A DNA stretch of 23,358 bases from a virus, in the IMG/VR virus record IMGVR_UViG_3300025102_000302, positions 1 to 23,358 of that record; one strand, given 5' to 3'. Under the pieces are notes generated by a model. It saw only the letters and a program-made list of their open reading frames with translations. It ran no database searches and had not been told where the DNA came from. The position numbers and the translations under genes are program-made. Shown here in pieces: positions 5,671 through 15,734 of this stretch; the first letter of the stretch is position 1, and every line of letters starts with the position of its first letter.

Positions 5671-8600
5671 TATTCATAAGGTTCTACAAGAGGCCACCCA
5701 CTTATGATTTGGTCCATAGCCTTGTTAAGTCTGTCGAGTGAACTATCATCACCTCTAGACCGTAGGCCACCTGCCAACGAATCCGGTATATCAGGTCTGG
5801 TGAAACGTCTTAACTTAACATCTCGGATGTAGTCTTTAGGTAACTTGTAGTAACTAAGAGTGCCGTCGATCTGACTATTCGTGAGTCCCCTAGTCTGAGC
5901 TGCCGTGATGTATCGAGAAAGTTCCTGAGCGGCTTCCTTCTGGCCATTGACGAACTCGCTTACGGCGGCTTCGATATCTCCATCAGTGAGAGACGACCGA
6001 GACTTCAGTTTATTAATCTTGAGACGTGCGTCGTTTTTCCTCTCTTTATTATTACCCACCGCTCTCTGGAACACGCGTTCCCAATCAATGGTGTATTCAC
6101 GGGCTGGTTTGATTTCTCTGGTAATAAGAGCGAGTGCTGACTTCTTTTCGTTTAGTGGCACGTCACCAAGAGCGGCGGAGGATACGTTACGGATAGCGGA
6201 GGAGATTCGAGGCTCATACGCTTGCTTCCCTACGTAAGTAACAGCGTCCACGAACGAACTGAAAGACCCATCTTCTTTGTAAATCTTACCTCCCGTCCTT
6301 GGGTCTCTGTTCTGCTTGGCGTCCATAATCGCGGACGAGACAATCTGAGAACCACCGTATTCCTTGAACAAGAGGCTAAAGGCTTTCACCAGTGCGGAGA
6401 CAGGCTTGCCGTCCATGACCTCCCCCATCGCCTGATACGGGATGTTGGTCACGCCAGAAATAGGGTTGACGTAAGTAAGATCGTAGAATTTGGTATCGCT
6501 CCAGAAGAACAGAGTAGCGTCCTTCTGCCAGTCCGGCAGTGTTTCGCGGAGCATATCATCCTCTTCATCACTAAGTCCTGCTACGAGAACCCTAGTCAGG
6601 TAAGGGATTATCAAACTGAGGCCGCCGATAGTAAAGGTGGCTCCGGCGACACGCTTGATGCCCCGCCCTACAATTACTTTGTTACCGCTGCTGAGTTCCT
6701 CCTTGATCTGCCTCGGCAATCCGTCGAGCATAATGCGGAGGATATCCATGCGGAAACGGACGAACGGCGGGAGTAGGAATGAATACTTTCCAGTCGCATA
6801 TTTTACTGACTCGTAGGCGTCAACATACGATTGAGAGGTGCGGCGAACGGCGTGCGCGGCTTTTGTTTTCAGGTCGTAGTCGGACAAGTTGTAACCTTCT
6901 CCGTCCTTGACTCCGTTCTTCTGATCCTCTGCGCGAGCTTTCTTCAATACCTCGAACTCGTTCTGGAAGTAGACAATCTTGTAAGCTGAATCAATAGCCT
7001 GAGAAAGGGCGACCGCCCGTTTCATAACAGGCTGGACTGTCTTATCGTAGGCTTTTTTCCCAGACTTGAGGAGCGTGTCTATCTTGCTGACAACTTCCTC
7101 CGCCTCTTGTTCGAGACCCTTTAGGGTAGTCTTGCCTTGGAGAAGCTCCTTGATTGTGTTTGAGGTCAGGTCGCCGTGTGCAACATTAAGCATGACGAGT
7201 TCCGACGTATACTCGTCGAGTCCCTTCATGTTATTAGCATACAGGTTACCTATATTCTTGAGACCGATGGCGACTTTAACGGGATTAAGGCCAACCAGCG
7301 GTGCGAAGAACGCTACGTTACCTAAGATGTTACGTAGGTAGAAACCGACAGAGAACAAGGTCTTAGCGGCGAGTGAAGACCCAACCGCATACTTCGCTAT
7401 CCTAAGACCACCCTCTACGAACTGAGAGTGGGAGGCTAGTGAATCCTCGACACTGCGTTGGAACTGTCTCTGAATGTCATCATACATCTCCCTCGGAACG
7501 TAGTAGTCCTGTGTGACGGACACCTTTTCTTCGGCCTTGTCCGTCAGTGTCTCTTTCTCGATGTCAATCGTAACGGCCCGTGCGCCTGTTCTGAGGTTCA
7601 CTAAGTTCAGATCCTTACCTTGTAATTGTTCCGCTCTAACTTCTTCAAGGTTGTAAACGAACTTGGACTCTGGTCTAAGGCCGAGTTTGATGACGTTTCT
7701 GAGGAAGGACTCTTTGGAAGCGGATTGACTCACCGTCGTTATTGAACGTAAGACGTTCTCCAATACGTCGGAGTCAGGATACTGCCCCAAGAGCTTGCGG
7801 AAATCCTCTGGGATCTGTTTACGTTCGCGGAGCCTATTCACTAACGACTTGGTAGCACTCTCTGCGAGCTTGCCCTTAAACTTAGAGTTAGGGTCGAGTG
7901 CGTAGAGGTATTGGAGAATCGCGTCTCGGATAAGGTCTTGCCCACCATCTTTCGCAGCAGCTAACTTTGCTTTTGCGTCTTCCATTAGCTGGTCGTAGGA
8001 AGCTTGTTGGCTTTCAGGCTCCCCCTCTTCCTTTTTTGATTCCCTTCGAGCGAAGGTTTGCATATACTCTTCCTCAAACAACTTATACACATTCTGGTAG
8101 TGTTGGACCATCTGCTCGTCTCCGGCGTCGGACTCACCTCTAACGACCTTCATGACCTTATCCATGTAGCCTTCTTCAAGGAAAGCCCTGTAGGATCTCA
8201 CGACGTAGATACCTAGATTAGAATCAATAGTGATGCTGAGATCACCTTTCGTGTTAAACACGCCTGAAAGTTTTTTCGAGAGAGCGTCGAGCAAGAGGCG
8301 GAGTTCTGACAACGCCTCGAATAGGGGTCGGTCTGTTTGGTAAAGCTTTTCGTAGGCCGCTTCTTTCTTGGCCTTCGCCGCACTGCGGAGCTTGGCCAGT
8401 TCGGCTTCGACAACGTCGTCTACCTCTTCCTGAATGATCGCGACGCGTTCACTATCGGGAATGGGGCTACCTCTCTCATAAGACTCCCTCAGTATACGCT
8501 CTCGGGAGATATCATATCGTTTCTGCCTAAAGTTGTCAGGTAAGTCAATGTCACTTGACCTGCCTAAGAAGTCCCCAAGCAACTGGTCGTTCGCTTCGGG

Positions 8601-11600
8601 GTTGTTCTGGACCAGCTCCATAACGTCGTTCATCATCCTTTCAGTGCGTCCTTCGATGGCTTTCTGAAGTGCGTCCGCTTGCTTACGGATTTCAAGGATT
8701 CGGGGATCGAGTTCGCCGTTCAGCCACTTCGTATAGACGTTGCTCTGATATTTACCGTCCTTGAACACACCTACAGGAAGCTCGAAGCCTCTCAAGAACG
8801 GGAAACGCTCGTAGATCTGTTCGTCAGTTGTCTCGGCGTTGATCTCCTTGAGTTTACTGACCTCTAGCGTAGCAGCGAATCTCCGGTTCAGGTTGTCGAT
8901 AGTGAGTTCAGGGGTCGCGATATCGAAGTTAAGCATATCACGGATGTGGAACACACCGCTCCTGAGAAGTTGGACCTCGTTAGATATCCGGTTGATCATG
9001 CGAGCCATCTCTGGGTTGTTCTTATTCAAGTTGTATTTACCATACATTCTCTTGAAGACCCCCTTCAAGTAACGGAACATCACTTTGAAGAAATTAGGGC
9101 TGGTGATATAGAAAGCTTTGTCTTGTTCGGTGGTGTAGCCCCTGTCGATCTTCTGGCCTTCCATGCGGAGTTTCTCCCCTACCAACTGGCGTTTGGTTCC
9201 TACGTCCCCCTCACGAACTTTATCTTTAAGACTCTTACGTAATGCCTCGTTTTTGGTATACTCCTCAATGATCTCGTCAAATTTATTGAGAGTTAGGTCA
9301 GACGCAGCAGAATCTAATTCCTCAAAAGTAATCGTGCGCTGTTCAGCGGCATGGACAAGCTCCTCGTTCAAGACAGTCTCAAGGATCATCTTGGCGTGGT
9401 TAGCGTTAGCTACTTCATTAGTATAACTAAGCACAGCCGCCTGTGCCACCTTACGATTGACGAAGATTGTGGCTACTGGGCGGTCGCCGATCATGGCGAT
9501 CTGAGCCACGAAGGCGGAGTCCTCCCTACCTTCAAATGGAGAGACTTGGCCCTCCTCAACTTGAATAACTGGAACATCCCTCGGGACAGTGGCCGCGACT
9601 ACGTCGTCGATAATCTCGTCCATCGCGGCCTGTTGTTCAGGTGTGAGTAGTTTACCGTTCGAGATTCCTTCGACAGAAGCGAATCTCCTGTTCTTGGACG
9701 CCTCGGCATTCTTAATCATATCGTCGGAATACTTTAACAACGCGTCTTCAGCATCACTACGGGTGGGTCTCCGTGAAACGGTGTCGATATCGCCTGTCGG
9801 TGCTACGTCCATGTTCATGAAGTCAGCCAAGTCGTCGAACGCTTTTGCCAGACGAGTGTTGTTTTGGATGCCGAACAGAGACTTGATGGCGTTAAGGATT
9901 CTGCGGAACAAGCCAGACTCTGGTAATCGTCGGACCTCGTTCTGGAACGTAGCAGACGTGAAGGAGGTCGCGATGAACTCGTCGAGGTTCGATAAGCCGT
10001 GGTCTATAGCCTCTGATACTCTATTTGATTTCCTGAAATTGCTGGCTACCATCTGGCGAAGCCCTTCGAGTCTCTTTATCGCGGCTCGTTGTTTCGGGTT
10101 TAGATTCTTGCTTCGGATAAGGTAGGCAGTCGCGGCGTGGAGATACTCATGGAGTAGGATGGACTCGATGCCGGAACCGTATTTGGAGGCGACATTGACG
10201 GACACACGGCTCTTCCCACCTCCAAGAGGGACGAAGCTACCAGCGACTCTACTTAATGGATTATCTGCAATTCGGAAGTTAGTATTCCTTATAAGTGCCT
10301 TGTCCTTGAGGAGTAACTTAGCCACAAGTCGATGGGACTCATCGACGCCTGTCTTAGCGATCTCTTCGAGGGCGGCGACAACGGACTCAGGATCACCATC
10401 GACCAAGCCGAGACGAGCGATGTCCTCGTTGTTATCCTCGCGAGCCATCTTAGCCTCCTTAAAGGTAGCGAGGTTAGGAGCATTCATTTCGCGTAATAAC
10501 CCGATGATCTTCGCCTGAGCTTTCCTTGCAACGGCCTTTTCCTTTTTAGATTTGGGGTCCAACCCGAACGATGATAATGCCTGCCGAACTACTGGCGGTA
10601 GGTTGTCGTAGTTCTCATGGAACTTTGAAGTTGGGACTTTTTTACCTCCTGCTCTTTTAACGGCGATTGTATTTAACAGTTCGCGGAAGATCGCAGGCAT
10701 TGATTTATCTTTACCTTCAATGTCTTTACTTTTAATTGAAGGGTCTACTTCTTTAGTGATTGCCAAAATACCAAGAATTAGCTTTTGGGCTTCTATATCA
10801 TCCGGTTTAAGAACTGTGGGGATTTCGGAGAAAACCTCTTCATCTACTCTTGCTACGGTATCATCTAAGACGAACTGATAAGCGTGCGAGTCTACAGGGT
10901 CAATAACTCCATCTGTAGGTGTAGGTGTAGGTGTAGGTGTAGGTGTAGGTGTAGGTGTAGGTGTAGGTGTAGGTGTCTCTGGAGCTACTGGAGCTGGCGT
11001 GTTCTCATTAAGCTCAGACGCCACTGGCCCTGCTTTATCCTCGGCTCGTTTTCTTACGCGTTGCCCTACATCTTGTGAGATTTTTAGAAGGTTAGGGAAC
11101 GACGTGCCTTCCTGTGGTTGGAACTGCGGTGAGTCTAACATAGTCTCTACCGACTTGAATATAATTAGGTCTTCCCAACCTTTTATAAGTCTCTTCCTTT
11201 TTTTTGTTCCGTGGACGTTACCAATAAATTCTTTGTTGCCGTCAGTGCCGAAGGGGTTTGTAATGCCTTTGCCCGTGTTGACGTGATATAAGAAAGCGGC
11301 TAGGTCTTCTTTGTCATTGTTATTGCGTTTATTGAGGTTAGAATCTTCCGTGGTTCCAGTTAAGAACTGAACCTTATCGAGTTTCGGGTCATTAAGCACC
11401 TCCCTAATAGCCGCCATGTCAAAAAACCCAGACTCAATGAGGGCGTCGGATACTTTAGCCGCCTCTTGAGCTGCCCTAGATCTCAGTAGGATTCCCTCTG
11501 GGTCAACTTTAATACTCCCAACGGTTTTCCGTAAGGCTGCAATCGCTGCGGTGTGATTCAGATCGAGTAATATCTCGGAAATTATGGCTCCTCTAAATAA

Positions 11601-14600
11601 CTCGTCCTTCTGATCTTTTGTTGGCAGCCTTGCCTTATCGATTCCGCTTATCATCCGTACACGTCCCCCAACAGGTGAGTTTAAAGCACTATCAATGAAC
11701 TCGTCTATTTTAGAAACCGCCTCCTTATAGGTAATCTCACCGTCCGCGATATACTCTCGGTTTTCCTCTTTCGTCTCTTTCGTGAAAAGACCAAACTTGC
11801 TAAAGGTGAATTTAACGTCCGAAGCTTTATTAATCGCCGAGGTGAATTTAATCCTTTTTTCAGCTAACGCGGTTTGCGATTGATTTTTAGATTCCTTACC
11901 TCTCTTCGAGTTTGGGCTAAAGGCAGGTTTTCTAATGTCGGTCAGTGCGCCGTCCTCTACCGTGAATAGTTGCGTGCTGTATTTCATACCAGCAGCAACC
12001 TTGATTCCTCTTTGATTTTTCCCAAGAAGGTAATTCATTTTAACGGGATCGTTATCGAAAAGAAACCCATCGACGACGTGCCTGAAAACACCTTTCGCCC
12101 TCGTCTCTATGTCTTCGGCCCTATACCCGTATGCCTCAGCTACTTCCTCTTCTGTGCGTAGTATGTAGAGATTACTATTCTCATCATTTTGTTTCTCTAG
12201 TAGGTCTTCCTCAAACTTTTTAGCGCGTGCTGACAAAAACGGTTTGATACCCGAAGGTAGCCCATACCTACCAGACGCATTCTTGAGATCAATTGGGTAT
12301 CCAATTTCCAAGAGTTCTTCCAACCTAGCTTCAACGGTTGCCTCCAATTCGGGATCGATTTTAGGGGTGTCTGAGTCTCCATCTGGTTGGTCGGGTGCTG
12401 TAGGGGTTTCTACTTGCGCTGACTCTTCACCCTCGCCCTTGACGGTTCCTGTTTCCGTAACTTCTGCTAAGTCTTCAATGAAGGGTATAAGTTCAGCGTC
12501 AGATAATCCATACAACTCTTGGAACTCCTTGAGGTCTTCGCGAGTTATTTTTTCTGCCTTACCGCCAAATGTGACTTCGATTGTGGTAGGGTTGGTGAGG
12601 TTCTCCTCCGCCGTCAACTCCGCGAGTTGCTCAGGGGTAGCGTTCACCAAAGCCTCGTAGACTCTTTTCGCTGTGGCTTCGTCCCGTTCTTCGGGGGTAG
12701 CGTTTGCTAAATCATCGAAGTTCTTCGCCGCTTCGGCTTCATTCCTTCTGGCTCTCTCTTTTCTCGCAGCCTGAAAATCTCTAGCAGCCCCTACAGTGCC
12801 TGCTTCTTTGCGGCCTCGTAAAAAGTACTCCATCACTTCCTTAGTTTCCTCGATAACTGTATCGAGTTGCGGGTCTGATAAATCTTTAATTTTTGTTCCT
12901 TGGGGGGCGTCTCCGTGTGTCGAGAATAGCCCTCTTTCTCTAGTTACATCAGATTGATTAGTCTCCGTCCAACCAAACACAGAACTGTCTCCATCTTCAG
13001 TAACTACTCTTTCCCCGTCCTCACTCAAATACACAATTTTAAGTATGCCGTCACTCTCTTTAAAGTTTTTGACTGTGAACACTTTCTCCCTTCCGAAGGG
13101 GTCATAAAGAGTCTTCTGTGAACCAATCTTCGGAGCTGTAAGTGTAGTCTCTTCTTCAGCAGTTGGAGCTGCTTCTGTAGGCGTAGCTGCTTCTGTAGGC
13201 GTAGCTGCTTCTGTAGGCGTAGCTGCTTCTGTAGGCGTAGCTGCTTCTGTAGGCGTAGGCGTAGCTGCTTCTTCTGATTTTGTAGGTGTAGGTGTAGCTG
13301 CTGATTTCGCCTGAGCAGGAGCCTGAGCTGGAGCTGGTTGGGCTTCCGCAATCGCCAGCATGAACTGCCTAGCGGATGTCGGGGAACCAGTCTTTGTAAG
13401 GTTGTCAGCGGCTTTCCTAGCTACCTGACCTTGAACATCGAGTTCGGCACTCGTATTTCTACCACTGAAAACCCTATTATACCCTGCGGTTGCGACAGGC
13501 ATCGCTCCTCCGAGGATACCCCCATAGACAGCACCCATCCCAACAGCGGTAAGATACTCTGAAAAGGGTAGATCTTGGCCAGTGGCCTCGACTTGGACAA
13601 TCGTATTTAAGCCTGCGTCAAGACCTTCTTCAATAGATTCAGAGGCTGCGCCAATACCTATTCTCGCCCACATCGGGTCGGCGAACTGGTTCGGGCCTTT
13701 TTCGAGGACTTTTTTGAGTGTCTTTTGATACGCTCCGTCGGAAAGTTTCACCCCATTCAATCGGTCAAATACTCTCCTAACCTGTTTAAGAGAAGCCCCG
13801 TTCCCCACGAAGCTCTCAATTCCACCGAACCTATTGACTCCGAAAGCCCCTACTAGAGAACCAGTGATAAGGTAAGCGGTCGCTGCTGCGCCCAACGCCT
13901 TGCCTCGGATCTCTTCCTTACTTAAAAACTGCCCTTCAGGGCTTCGGCTGATCCCATCAAATACAGCCGCGTAGGTCATTGAGGCACTACGTAGTCCAGC
14001 GACATTAGAAACAGAGCCGATCTTAACTACTTTGTTACTAGCGATCTTTGCGTATGTATTAAGGAAGGTGGAGGGGGCAACGTCTTTAATTTTGCTCTTT
14101 CCAGTGGACTTGGCCACTGCTTGCATAGTTTCGCGGGATAATTTTCTTACTGTGGCCTTTAGGGCATTCTTAGCACCCACCGCAGCTAAAACAGGGACAG
14201 CACCTACACCACCCGTCGCGGCTGTTACAGCCGTTGAAGCTATGAGATCTGAGATAATGGGTAAGGCAGTGGCAGCAAGCTCTGTCCCGAAACCGAAGTC
14301 CTGACCGAACATTCTGGCTACGGTGGTCCGCGCCTGACGGTCCTTCATGTTCTCGACAAGGAACCTCTCGGCGTTGTCGTATTTGTCGAGGTCAAAGCCC
14401 ATCTTTTCGCTAACCCTATCCGCAGCGAAGGTTAGCCCCCAAGCCAAGTCTGTAGCCCCTTCACCAAGTGCTAGTGCAAGGTGTTGGGCTTTGTTTTTGA
14501 AAGAGTAGTTTGTGTTCTTTACGAACTCGTTAAGGATGTCTGGGTCGGATGCGGTTCCTTTGCGGTCGGCGTAGAAAGAAGCCCACTCATCTTTTAGATA

Positions 14601-15728
14601 GGAGCGGCTCAAGGAATCACTAAGATCTGGGAAAAGAGATTCTCGGATAATGTCGCGTTGGGCATTAGCGCGATTCTTCTCCCCCTCACTCATCCCCTTG
14701 ATAGCTTCCTCGAACTGAGCGGGGTCTTCTAGTAACTCGCGGTGGTATGCGGCGTTCCCGTAACCGAAAGTTTTGATGTTGTTCCGTAGGTTGTCCTCGT
14801 CGAACTTAGGAGACCCACTCATCATAGCCGAAGACCCGATGTGATATTCTAGGGCGGCTACTAAGTCCTTCTGAGATATTTGTTGTGCGCCTCCATCTTC
14901 GGATCTAATAGAGTAAGCTAATGCTTCTAATTCATTGCGAGGTATCTCACCAGTTCTAGCATATTCTCTAGAAGCGGCATTTAGTTCCTCGTCAATGTAA
15001 GCACGCTTTTCGTTCCCGTAGATCTTCGCGTCGTTAATAATTTCAGAAAGGTAATTACTGGCCTCTACAAAGTTAAGTTGGCGGAACGCCTCATACCCGT
15101 TCTTATCCTTTCGGGCCAGCTCTGAAATGACTTGTATATCGTTAGGGGTGATGGTTCCCGCAGCGAGTGACTTTTCATATGCTTCGTAAGCGGTCAACCC
15201 GACAGCGGCGTCTCCTCCCTGTATCTGGACAGAACCGTCTGGCATCTCAATTCTGGAGAAAGGAATGCCGTTGTTGTTTAACGACCACTGGACAGCATCA
15301 TCATACTGAAATTCTACTATTTCTTCGACTTGTGAGCGTAGATCTTCAGTTTTCTTTTTTATTATTTCAGGTGCGTCTGGCTGGTTTTCAAGAACCTTCT
15401 GGTAGCCTTTAAACTTAGCTAACGTCTCGCGATCTTCATCGCTGCCGATGCTGCTATAAGATCGGTTGATAAGATCCAACTTCTGCTCGAAGGTGGGTGC
15501 TTTGGGTGTGAGGGCTTCCTGTAGTTGCTCAGTCGATACACCTTCGCTACTAGCTCCCTTGACCATTGACTCATCAATTAAGCCATAGATCTCGCGCATC
15601 TCTTCTCGGCTGAGATCTTCTTTAAGGTATTCCGCTTTTACGTAATTAGAAAATCCTGTCCATTTATCGACAGGATCGCTAACGTCGTTGATGGCTGACC
15701 AATCTTCGATCTGCTGTAGTTCTGGCAT
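5670..15728 (-). CDS. Giant polyvalent internal virion-type protein (3,352 aa)
   Basis: The largest gene of the window, starting 6 bases after the 327-residue gene. Visible architecture: a helical N-terminus (1-480); Ala/Gly-rich hydrophobic stretches near 483-523, 608-633 and 724-750; an Ala/Pro/Thr repeat linker (about 825-854); a long charged region; a Pro-Thr repeat (about 1585-1606); a zincin-like domain with HEYLH at 1860-1864 and a likely third ligand E1917 in the DEFIA segment; a second zincin-like region in which the motif reads EELVH (2122-2126), lacking the first His; long coiled coils; and hydrophobic segments near 2782-2823 and 3025-3050. Zincin sites and mixed domains are typical of phage large polyvalent proteins, several of which are packaged and ejected with the DNA. 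An internal-virion role is inferred from size, position and membrane-interacting segments. No RNA polymerase or lytic transglycosylase motif was recognised. Confidence 0.8.
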   Translation of the reverse strand: MPELQQIEDWSAINDVSDPVDKWTGFSNYVKAEYLKEDLSREEMREIYGLIDESMVKGASSEGVSTEQLQEALTPKAPTFEQKLDLINRSYSSIGSDEDRETLAKFKGYQKVLENQPDAPEIIKKKTEDLRSQVEEIVEFQYDDAVQWSLNNNGIPFSRIEMPDGSVQIQGGDAAVGLTAYEAYEKSLAAGTITPNDIQVISELARKDKNGYEAFRQLNFVEASNYLSEIINDAKIYGNEKRAYIDEELNAASREYARTGEIPRNELEALAYSIRSEDGGAQQISQKDLVAALEYHIGSSAMMSGSPKFDEDNLRNNIKTFGYGNAAYHRELLEDPAQFEEAIKGMSEGEKNRANAQRDIIRESLFPDLSDSLSRSYLKDEWASFYADRKGTASDPDILNEFVKNTNYSFKNKAQHLALALGEGATDLAWGLTFAADRVSEKMGFDLDKYDNAERFLVENMKDRQARTTVARMFGQDFGFGTELAATALPIISDLIASTAVTAATGGVGAVPVLAAVGAKNALKATVRKLSRETMQAVAKSTGKSKIKDVAPSTFLNTYAKIASNKVVKIGSVSNVAGLRSASMTYAAVFDGISRSPEGQFLSKEEIRGKALGAAATAYLITGSLVGAFGVNRFGGIESFVGNGASLKQVRRVFDRLNGVKLSDGAYQKTLKKVLEKGPNQFADPMWARIGIGAASESIEEGLDAGLNTIVQVEATGQDLPFSEYLTAVGMGAVYGGILGGAMPVATAGYNRVFSGRNTSAELDVQGQVARKAADNLTKTGSPTSARQFMLAIAEAQPAPAQAPAQAKSAATPTPTKSEEAATPTPTEAATPTEAATPTEAATPTEAATPTEAAPTAEEETTLTAPKIGSQKTLYDPFGREKVFTVKNFKESDGILKIVYLSEDGERVVTEDGDSSVFGWTETNQSDVTRERGLFSTHGDAPQGTKIKDLSDPQLDTVIEETKEVMEYFLRGRKEAGTVGAARDFQAARKERARRNEAEAAKNFDDLANATPEERDEATAKRVYEALVNATPEQLAELTAEENLTNPTTIEVTFGGKAEKITREDLKEFQELYGLSDAELIPFIEDLAEVTETGTVKGEGEESAQVETPTAPDQPDGDSDTPKIDPELEATVEARLEELLEIGYPIDLKNASGRYGLPSGIKPFLSARAKKFEEDLLEKQNDENSNLYILRTEEEVAEAYGYRAEDIETRAKGVFRHVVDGFLFDNDPVKMNYLLGKNQRGIKVAAGMKYSTQLFTVEDGALTDIRKPAFSPNSKRGKESKNQSQTALAEKRIKFTSAINKASDVKFTFSKFGLFTKETKEENREYIADGEITYKEAVSKIDEFIDSALNSPVGGRVRMISGIDKARLPTKDQKDELFRGAIISEILLDLNHTAAIAALRKTVGSIKVDPEGILLRSRAAQEAAKVSDALIESGFFDMAAIREVLNDPKLDKVQFLTGTTEDSNLNKRNNNDKEDLAAFLYHVNTGKGITNPFGTDGNKEFIGNVHGTKKRKRLIKGWEDLIIFKSVETMLDSPQFQPQEGTSFPNLLKISQDVGQRVRKRAEDKAGPVASELNENTPAPVAPETPTPTPTPTPTPTPTPTPTPTDGVIDPVDSHAYQFVLDDTVARVDEEVFSEIPTVLKPDDIEAQKLILGILAITKEVDPSIKSKDIEGKDKSMPAIFRELLNTIAVKRAGGKKVPTSKFHENYDNLPPVVRQALSSFGLDPKSKKEKAVARKAQAKIIGLLREMNAPNLATFKEAKMAREDNNEDIARLGLVDGDPESVVAALEEIAKTGVDESHRLVAKLLLKDKALIRNTNFRIADNPLSRVAGSFVPLGGGKSRVSVNVASKYGSGIESILLHEYLHAATAYLIRSKNLNPKQRAAIKRLEGLRQMVASNFRKSNRVSEAIDHGLSNLDEFIATSFTSATFQNEVRRLPESGLFRRILNAIKSLFGIQNNTRLAKAFDDLADFMNMDVAPTGDIDTVSRRPTRSDAEDALLKYSDDMIKNAEASKNRRFASVEGISNGKLLTPEQQAAMDEIIDDVVAATVPRDVPVIQVEEGQVSPFEGREDSAFVAQIAMIGDRPVATIFVNRKVAQAAVLSYTNEVANANHAKMILETVLNEELVHAAEQRTITFEELDSAASDLTLNKFDEIIEEYTKNEALRKSLKDKVREGDVGTKRQLVGEKLRMEGQKIDRGYTTEQDKAFYITSPNFFKVMFRYLKGVFKRMYGKYNLNKNNPEMARMINRISNEVQLLRSGVFHIRDMLNFDIATPELTIDNLNRRFAATLEVSKLKEINAETTDEQIYERFPFLRGFELPVGVFKDGKYQSNVYTKWLNGELDPRILEIRKQADALQKAIEGRTERMMNDVMELVQNNPEANDQLLGDFLGRSSDIDLPDNFRQKRYDISRERILRESYERGSPIPDSERVAIIQEEVDDVVEAELAKLRSAAKAKKEAAYEKLYQTDRPLFEALSELRLLLDALSKKLSGVFNTKGDLSITIDSNLGIYVVRSYRAFLEEGYMDKVMKVVRGESDAGDEQMVQHYQNVYKLFEEEYMQTFARRESKKEEGEPESQQASYDQLMEDAKAKLAAAKDGGQDLIRDAILQYLYALDPNSKFKGKLAESATKSLVNRLRERKQIPEDFRKLLGQYPDSDVLENVLRSITTVSQSASKESFLRNVIKLGLRPESKFVYNLEEVRAEQLQGKDLNLVNLRTGARAVTIDIEKETLTDKAEEKVSVTQDYYVPREMYDDIQRQFQRSVEDSLASHSQFVEGGLRIAKYAVGSSLAAKTLFSVGFYLRNILGNVAFFAPLVGLNPVKVAIGLKNIGNLYANNMKGLDEYTSELVMLNVAHGDLTSNTIKELLQGKTTLKGLEQEAEEVVSKIDTLLKSGKKAYDKTVQPVMKRAVALSQAIDSAYKIVYFQNEFEVLKKARAEDQKNGVKDGEGYNLSDYDLKTKAAHAVRRTSQSYVDAYESVKYATGKYSFLLPPFVRFRMDILRIMLDGLPRQIKEELSSGNKVIVGRGIKRVAGATFTIGGLSLIIPYLTRVLVAGLSDEEDDMLRETLPDWQKDATLFFWSDTKFYDLTYVNPISGVTNIPYQAMGEVMDGKPVSALVKAFSLLFKEYGGSQIVSSAIMDAKQNRDPRTGGKIYKEDGSFSSFVDAVTYVGKQAYEPRISSAIRNVSSAALGDVPLNEKKSALALITREIKPAREYTIDWERVFQRAVGNNKERKNDARLKINKLKSRSSLTDGDIEAAVSEFVNGQKEAAQELSRYITAAQTRGLTNSQIDGTLSYYKLPKDYIRDVKLRRFTRPDIPDSLAGGLRSRGDDSSLDRLNKAMDQIISGWPLVEPYE
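10914..10976 (-). repeat. TGTAGG hexamer microsatellite coding (Pro-Thr)n
   Basis: The plus strand has TGTAGG repeated ten and a half times without a break. On the coding strand it encodes alternating Pro and Thr at about residues 1585-1606 of the giant protein. As the unit is six bases, copy-number slippage would keep the frame. Confidence 0.95.
13168..13257 (-). repeat. 18-bp tandem repeat coding EAATPT
   Basis: Five perfect copies of the plus-strand unit GCTGCTTCTGTAGGCGTA, followed by a partial unit and more Pro/Thr/Ala coding sequence to about 13310. It encodes repeated Glu-Ala-Ala-Thr-Pro-Thr at residues of about 825-854 of the giant protein. There are no spacers, so this is not a CRISPR array. 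Confidence 0.95.
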
Positions 15729-15734
15729 GGTAGT

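Noticed and set aside
6222-6776. 184-codon plus-strand open frame inside the giant gene
   Set aside because: No leader, neighbour or motif supports it, and the opposite frame is continuous over 10 kb with consistent protein features.
13168-13257. Repeat array as a possible CRISPR
   Set aside because: Units are directly tandem without spacers and encode a regular hexapeptide in frame.
5670-15728. N4-type virion RNA polymerase
   Set aside because: The size is similar, but I could not find the T/DxxGR segment or the RxxxKxxxYG motif of that polymerase; the visible sites are zincin-like.
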